NCBI GenBank assembly: GCA_963169665.1
Contig: CAUJET010000029.1
Coordinates: 28,357 to 92,356 of the forward strand
Direction: 5' to 3'
DNA length: 64,000 nt
DNA from: Actinomycetota bacterium
GTDB lineage: Bacteria; Actinomycetota; Acidimicrobiia; Acidimicrobiales; Ilumatobacteraceae
The notes beneath the pieces were generated by a model that worked only from the letters and a program-made list of their open reading frames with translations, searched no databases and had not been told where the DNA came from. How positions within the stretch are numbered: position 1 is the first letter of the stretch; each line of letters opens with the position of its first letter. The translations under genes were made by a program, and so were the position numbers. Below, in pieces: positions 59,689 through 64,000 of the stretch.

Positions 59689-61350
59689 CTACGCCTCGCG
59701 GACGAGGGCATCGCGTAGCTGCCGCTTCAACACCTTGCCGGTCGCGTTGCGGGGCAGCTCGTCGGTCGAGATCCAGACGTGTGTGGGCACCTTGAAGCCA
59801 GCGAGGCGTGCCCCCACATGTGCTCGCACGTCGTCGACCGACAACGTCGAACCCTCACGCACCCGTACGACGGCGCCGACCTCCTCGCCCAGCCGATCGT
59901 GCGGCACACCGATGATCGCCGCCTCGGTCACGTCGGGGTGCTCGTACAGCGCGGCTTCCACCTCGGCTGCATAGATGTTCTCGCCGCCACGGATCACGAC
60001 GTCCTTCAGCCGGTCGACGACGTACAGGTAGCCGTCGTCGTCGAGCCGGCCGGCGTCGCCGGTGCGGAACCACCCGTCGACGAAGGCCTGCGCGGTCGCG
60101 TCGGGCAGGTTGAAGTACCCGCGGATCACGGTGGGGCCCTTCAACCAGATCTCGCCGACCTCGCCGCGAGGCACCTCACGTCCGTCGTCGCTGCCGATGC
60201 GCACCTCGATGACCGGCGAGATCGGCAACCCGACGCTGTCGGGACGAGCCAGGTAGGCCGCGCCGAAGTTGGCGATCGCTGCGCCGGACGTCTCGGTGAG
60301 GCCGTAGCCGTTGCCCGGTGCGGCGCGTGAGCCGGACTGCTCGTCGATCCGACGCACCAGCTCCGGCGGCACGAGCGTCGCGCCCGAGGAGATGCCCGTC
60401 AGCGACGGCATCTGCCGACCCGCGGCTGCGGCGGCCTCGAGCAGTTGGAAGACCGTCGTCGGCACACCGGCGATCGAGGTGACCTGCTCGCGCTCGATCA
60501 GCTCGGCTGCGAGGTCGGCGTCCCACTTGTACATGAGCACGACCTTGCCGCCGCTCGCGGTGAACGGCAGGAGGAACGACTGCAGTCCACCGACGTGGAA
60601 CAGCGGCAGGGTCAACAGCGTCGCCGCAGGCAGCGGCGGCGTCGCCGGCGACGACGGGGGCGGCGCTGCGGCAGCGGCCGTCACGGCCCGGTACACCCCG
60701 TTCATCAGGAAGGCGCCGAAGTTGCGATGTGTCTGCACCGCACCCTTGGGGCGGCCGGTGGTGCCCGACGTGTACATGATCGTCGCGTCGTCGTCGGGCG
60801 CGATCGTGACGGGCGGCAGTGGCGGATCCTCGCCTGCGACGGCATCGACGAACGACTCGCTGCCCGGCAACGCCCGATCGCTGCGGATCAACACCACCTG
60901 TCGCACGGCGGTCTCCGCGAGGTGCGGCTCGATGCGCTCGGCACGCTCGTCGTCGGCGAAGAGCACCACCGCGCCCGAGTCGGTGAGGCCGTACGCGAGC
61001 TCGGGCCCCGTCCACCACGCGTTCAACGGGACGGCGACGCCGCCGATCGCGACGGTCGCCCAGTACGCGACCGCCCACTCCGGATAGTTGCGGGTGGCGA
61101 TCGCGATACGGTCGCCCTGGCGCACACCGAGGTCGTCGACGAGGTGCCGTGCCAGCGCACGCACCATCCGGTGCGCCTGGGCGAAGGTGATCCGCTCGTC
61201 CTCGTACACCAGGTACACGGCGTCGCCGTGGACGGCGGACGCATCCCAGATCTGCCGCAGCGACGTCGGCTGGTTCGCGAACACCTTCATCGTCACGCCG
61301 AGCACCTCGGCCTCCACGATCTCGAACGGATCGACGGTCGCGTCACTCAT
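59689..61350 (-). CDS. AMP-dependent acyl-CoA synthetase/ligase
   Basis: A 553-residue adenylate-forming ligase. The P-loop IMYTSGTTGRPKGAVQTH (about 193-210), GNGYGLTETSGA (about 347), the hinge VVDRLKDVVIRGGENIY (about 453) and the catalytic Lys in RNATGKVLKRQLR (about 540) are complete. It activates a carboxylic acid to its CoA ester, of FadD or aromatic type. It is monocistronic and divergent from the HlyIII-like gene. Confidence 0.93.
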   Translation of the reverse strand: MSDATVDPFEIVEAEVLGVTMKVFANQPTSLRQIWDASAVHGDAVYLVYEDERITFAQAHRMVRALARHLVDDLGVRQGDRIAIATRNYPEWAVAYWATVAIGGVAVPLNAWWTGPELAYGLTDSGAVVLFADDERAERIEPHLAETAVRQVVLIRSDRALPGSESFVDAVAGEDPPLPPVTIAPDDDATIMYTSGTTGRPKGAVQTHRNFGAFLMNGVYRAVTAAAAAPPPSSPATPPLPAATLLTLPLFHVGGLQSFLLPFTASGGKVVLMYKWDADLAAELIEREQVTSIAGVPTTVFQLLEAAAAAGRQMPSLTGISSGATLVPPELVRRIDEQSGSRAAPGNGYGLTETSGAAIANFGAAYLARPDSVGLPISPVIEVRIGSDDGREVPRGEVGEIWLKGPTVIRGYFNLPDATAQAFVDGWFRTGDAGRLDDDGYLYVVDRLKDVVIRGGENIYAAEVEAALYEHPDVTEAAIIGVPHDRLGEEVGAVVRVREGSTLSVDDVRAHVGARLAGFKVPTHVWISTDELPRNATGKVLKRQLRDALVREA

Positions 61351-61629
61351 CGCACATCACTCCCCCTGCCGTGGTCCCCACCCCGAGGACCGCACGTCGG
61401 CCGTCTCGCGACGGCATGTGAGGCGTACCACGGCGCTCGCACGCCGTGCGAGCCGGTCGTCGCTCGCCGGCCGGCCACCGCACCAGACGATGCGATCGCG
61501 ACCCGATCGGGCGTCGGTAGCGTTGGTGCGATCCGGCGCACGCACCCCCCGCTCAGCACCCGATTCACCGTCGACGACGGCCACGACGTCCCCCTCGGCC
61601 ACGCGTCGCGGCCGGTCTGGCGCGGCCGG

Positions 61630-62229
61630 GTGCACCTGTTCGCGCTCTGGTTGTTCGTCCCGGCGATGGCGGTGCTCATCGGCGCCGCCGACGGCACGAG
61701 GGCCCGCGTCGGCTGTGCCGTCTACGCGTTCGGCCTGTGCTCGATGTTCGCGGTGTCGGTCGTGTACCACCGCTGGGTCCACGGCCTGCGGACGCGGGCG
61801 ATGTGGCGTCGACTCGACCACGCGGCGATCTACGCGGCGATCGCCGGGTCGGCCACTCCGTTGGCGCTGGTGTCGATGAGCGACCGCACCGCCGTCGCGC
61901 TCGTGGTCGCGCTGTGGGCCACCGCCATTCCGGGCGTGATCCTGAAGCTCGGGCGCTGGCACCACGGCGACATCGCCGGCACCGTGCTCTACTTCGTCCT
62001 CAGCGCGGAGTGCACCCTGCTCCTCCCGGCGCTGGCGCGAGCCGAGGGCGCCGCGCCCGTCGTGCTGTGTTTCGCCGCCGGGGCGATCTACGTCACCGGT
62101 GCGATCCTGTTCGTGCTGAAGCGGCCGACGCTCCGCCCGGGGCTGTTCGGTTTCCACGAGGCGTGGCACGTCATGACGGTGCTCGCCGCGGCCACACACT
62201 TCGTGGCCGTGTGGATCACCTGCACCTGA
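61630..62229 (+). CDS. HlyIII/PAQR-family membrane protein, start unresolved
   Basis: From the first canonical start (GTG 61630) the product is 199 residues with seven predicted helices. PAQR metal-site residues are present: Ser and His in SVVYHRWVHG, Asp in RRLDHAAIY and the HxxxH of FHEAWHVMTVLAAATHF. The conserved leader RPVWRGRVHL typical of the family lies upstream in frame at about 61600-61630, but no ATG/GTG/TTG occurs before it in that frame. The true start is unclear. Members may act as metal-dependent hydrolases. Confidence 0.82.
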   Translation: MHLFALWLFVPAMAVLIGAADGTRARVGCAVYAFGLCSMFAVSVVYHRWVHGLRTRAMWRRLDHAAIYAAIAGSATPLALVSMSDRTAVALVVALWATAIPGVILKLGRWHHGDIAGTVLYFVLSAECTLLLPALARAEGAAPVVLCFAAGAIYVTGAILFVLKRPTLRPGLFGFHEAWHVMTVLAAATHFVAVWITCT

Positions 62230-62250
62230 GCGCCCGCTCGGCCGACCGCG

Positions 62251-63156
62251 TCAGCGGACGGCGACGAGGGGATCGCTGGCCACGCGGCTCTCGATCCCGG
62301 TCGGACCGACGGGCACGGTGCCGCGAGCGGTGACGCGGCGCATCTTGCGTTCCTTCGTGCCGTAGTCGTCGGTGGCGTAGTGCGCCGTCGCCCGGTTGTC
62401 CCACACGAGCACGTCACCCGGTTGCCACCGGTGCCGCAGTACCAGCTCGGGCTGGAACATGTGCTCGTACAGCAGCGCCAACAGGCCGTCGCTCTCGATG
62501 CGCGACAACCCGACGACGTGGGTGGTGAAGCCGGGGTTCACGAACAGGTTGCGGCGGCCGGTGACGGGGTGGACGCGCACCATCGGGTGGATCACCGGCG
62601 GCACGCGGAGCGCCTCCTCGTACAGTCGCTGGGCGTCGTCGCGACCGAGCGCGGTGTCGAACGGCTCACCCCAGTAGGCGAGTGGTGAGATGCGGTGCAC
62701 GGCCTCGAGCTGGTCGACGGCGTCGCGCAGCGCCGGATGCAACCGTTCGTACGCGCTCCGGGTGTCTGCCCACTGGGTGTCGCCACCCCACTCGGGCATC
62801 GTGTCGCCCACCAGGACCGATACCGCAGGTGGGGTCGGCATGAACGTGACGTCGGTGTGCCAGCGTGCGTTGCGGCCACCGGCCGCGCCGTCGAGTTCGA
62901 GGATCTCGGGGTGGTCGGGATGGCCCGGCACCACCGGGTGCGCCGGCGTGAGCTCGCCGAAGCAACGACCGAACTCGACCTGCTCGGCATGCGTCAGGAA
63001 CTGCCCGCGCCACACCAGCACGAGGTGCTCTGCGAGCAACGACGACACCCACTCGGGATCGACGCCGTCGGCGAGGCGCGCCCCGCTCAGCTCGAGGCCG
63101 AACGAGCCGGTGATCGGGGTGGCGTTCCAACTGCTGGTCACGTGACTGCTGGTCAT
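62251..63156 (-). CDS. TauD/TfdA-family 2-oxoglutarate dioxygenase
   Basis: A 301-residue Fe(II)/2-oxoglutarate oxygenase. The metal triad is H99/D101 (WHTDVTF) with the distal His in NRATAHYATDDYG, and the 2-oxoglutarate Arg is in MRRVTARG. The taurine/2,4-D dioxygenase family releases sulfite or hydroxylates organic acids. The ATG lies in a 15-bp tandem duplication that also creates a second start nearby. Confidence 0.9.
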   Translation of the reverse strand: MTSSHVTSSWNATPITGSFGLELSGARLADGVDPEWVSSLLAEHLVLVWRGQFLTHAEQVEFGRCFGELTPAHPVVPGHPDHPEILELDGAAGGRNARWHTDVTFMPTPPAVSVLVGDTMPEWGGDTQWADTRSAYERLHPALRDAVDQLEAVHRISPLAYWGEPFDTALGRDDAQRLYEEALRVPPVIHPMVRVHPVTGRRNLFVNPGFTTHVVGLSRIESDGLLALLYEHMFQPELVLRHRWQPGDVLVWDNRATAHYATDDYGTKERKMRRVTARGTVPVGPTGIESRVASDPLVAVR

Positions 63157-63159
63157 GTC
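63130..63159 (-). repeat. 15-bp duplication carrying the tauD-like start codon
   Basis: On the minus strand GACATGACCAGCAGT (63159-63145) is followed by CACGTGACCAGCAGT (63144-63130). The two units differ at two of 15 positions. Encoded residues read MTSSH VTSS, so both an ATG and a GTG start are present. Confidence 0.85.
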
Positions 63160-63228
63160 AGGTCCTGGTCGGTTCGGCGACCTGTCGGTCGGATGAACGG
63201 ATCGGTCACGATCGTGTCAGGTCGGGAC

Positions 63229-63260
63229 CGCCCCGCCAAGACGCCCCGCCAAGACGCCCG
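63229..63260 (-). repeat. 13-bp tandem repeat downstream of the DUF3291 gene
   Basis: CGCCCCGCCAAGA occurs twice at 63229-63241 and 63242-63254, followed by a partial third copy. It lies 3' of the DUF3291 gene and 5' of the tauD-like gene. Confidence 0.85.
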
Positions 63261-63270
63261 GGCACGACGC

Positions 63271-63924
63271 TCAGCCGTCGACGGGGTGGCCGACGCGGGC
63301 GTGATCGTGCAGCGCCGGCTCGAGCCAGGTGGGTGCCGTCCCGGCCTCGAGCCACACGGAGCCCCGACCCTCGATCATCTGGACTGCCCCGACGATGCGA
63401 TCAGCGAGGACCGCGACGTCGACGTCGCCCGGCGCGGCTTCGCCACCGGTGAGGGCGATCACGTCGGCGTCGTCGTGGGGACGAGCCGCGATGACGAGTG
63501 GTTCGTGCTGCTGCCCGGTCTGGAAGGCGTACGGCGTGGGGCCGTGGCGATGCAGGAAGTCGAGCCGAGCGACGCCCTCGGCGAGCGAGGGCAGCGTGCG
63601 CGCAGGGATCCACCACATCACTGCGCCCGAAGCGACGAACCACTCCTGGCGGCGACGGAACACGTCGCGGTGGAAACCCTTGTAGGCGTAGTCGCGGAGG
63701 TGACCGGCCGTCTCCCACACCGACATGTTCACGAGCGTGAGCGGGTCGGGATAGACGCTCGTGGAGCTGTCGCGCGAGTCGATGCCGTGCCGCCACACGA
63801 ACCCCGGACTCGCCTCGGCCAGGGCGTTCACCTCGTCGAGCAGCGCCACATAGGTCGCCGAGTCCGGATGGTCGAGCGGATGCCGGAGCGTGGCGGTGTT
63901 GAACTGCGCGAGGTGCACCTGCAC
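63271..63924 (-). CDS. DUF3291-containing protein with C-terminal extension
   Basis: A 217-residue protein. The first 145 or so residues match the DUF3291 (ABM-like) family: VHLAQFNTATLRHPLDHP, FVWRHGID, LVNMSVWET and FVASGAVMWWIPA. The remaining 70 residues (QQHEPLVIAARPHDDADVIA and onward) are additional and unassigned. Its function is unknown; related families include heme-degrading or monooxygenase folds. Start ATG 63924. Confidence 0.85.
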   Translation of the reverse strand: MQVHLAQFNTATLRHPLDHPDSATYVALLDEVNALAEASPGFVWRHGIDSRDSSTSVYPDPLTLVNMSVWETAGHLRDYAYKGFHRDVFRRRQEWFVASGAVMWWIPARTLPSLAEGVARLDFLHRHGPTPYAFQTGQQHEPLVIAARPHDDADVIALTGGEAAPGDVDVAVLADRIVGAVQMIEGRGSVWLEAGTAPTWLEPALHDHARVGHPVDG

Positions 63925-64000
63925 GGGCGTGGACTCTAGGCAACGGGCCGACGACCCGACCAGCCGTCGGCCGGACCCTGATCGAGCCGGTGCGCCGTGT

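Overview
The window reads as chromosomal DNA of a very GC-rich actinobacterium, most likely an Acidimicrobiia (Ilumatobacter-like) species. That placement is inference. It rests on pervasive GC third positions, frequent GTG starts, many 4-bp start/stop overlaps, and a catabolic gene mix: P450s, acyl-CoA dehydrogenases, CoA ligases, phytanoyl-CoA-type, Rieske and TauD-type oxygenases, VOC proteins. I see no tRNA, rRNA, CRISPR array, prophage or intact insertion sequence.

Layout. 1-9 kb: a cut-off gene, a GT2 glycosyltransferase, two small proteins, a Rieske oxygenase, an E. coli-type ArgG, a GGDEF-EAL protein and an M20 peptidase. 9-17.6 kb: membrane protein, XRE regulator, GNAT, a coupled PhyH oxygenase pair, MFS, SDR, a fragment of a carotenoid oxygenase, and an acyl-CoA dehydrogenase. 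17.6-25.3 kb: a copper/cytochrome maturation block with divergent anti-sigma and ECF sigma genes, a lipoprotein cytochrome c, two PCu(A)C chaperones, a WHDHRTHWM membrane protein, a TlpA thioredoxin, a cupredoxin-like lipoprotein, SCO1 and a universal stress protein. 25.5-37 kb: L,D-transpeptidase, methyltransferase, two P450s, VOC genes, a two-ATPase/FtsX exporter flanked by an intact and a deleted copy of a VOC gene, and a DEDDh/GIY-YIG nuclease. 37-48 kb: acyl-CoA metabolism, a bacterioferritin/Bfd operon with an iron box, an AruH/AruI-like pair, and small enzymes. 48-64 kb: a three-gene ABC-2 exporter, two paralogous lipoproteins, an amidase, a TrmO-MOSC fusion, a CoA ligase, a HlyIII/PAQR protein, TauD and a DUF3291 protein.

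The strongest new signal is a promoter motif read by eye, (G/C)GGAAC(C/T)-N16-CGACC(T/C). It stands before the cytochrome c/PCuAC operon, the second PCuAC/TlpA pair and the SCO1/cupredoxin pair, with a looser version before the anti-sigma gene. These look like the regulon of the local ECF sigma factor, so the block would be a single sigma-controlled copper-delivery system for respiratory oxidase assembly. At two promoters the start codon lies exactly 7 nt after the -10 box, suggesting leaderless mRNAs.

A second pattern is that at five unrelated genes the TGA stop codon is the start of a short tandem repeat (9, 10, 10, 17 or 21 bp units), each unit carrying another TGA on the coding strand. 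Other site-level signals are a perfect SOS-box palindrome before the nuclease gene and a DtxR/IdeR-like palindrome before bfd-bfr.
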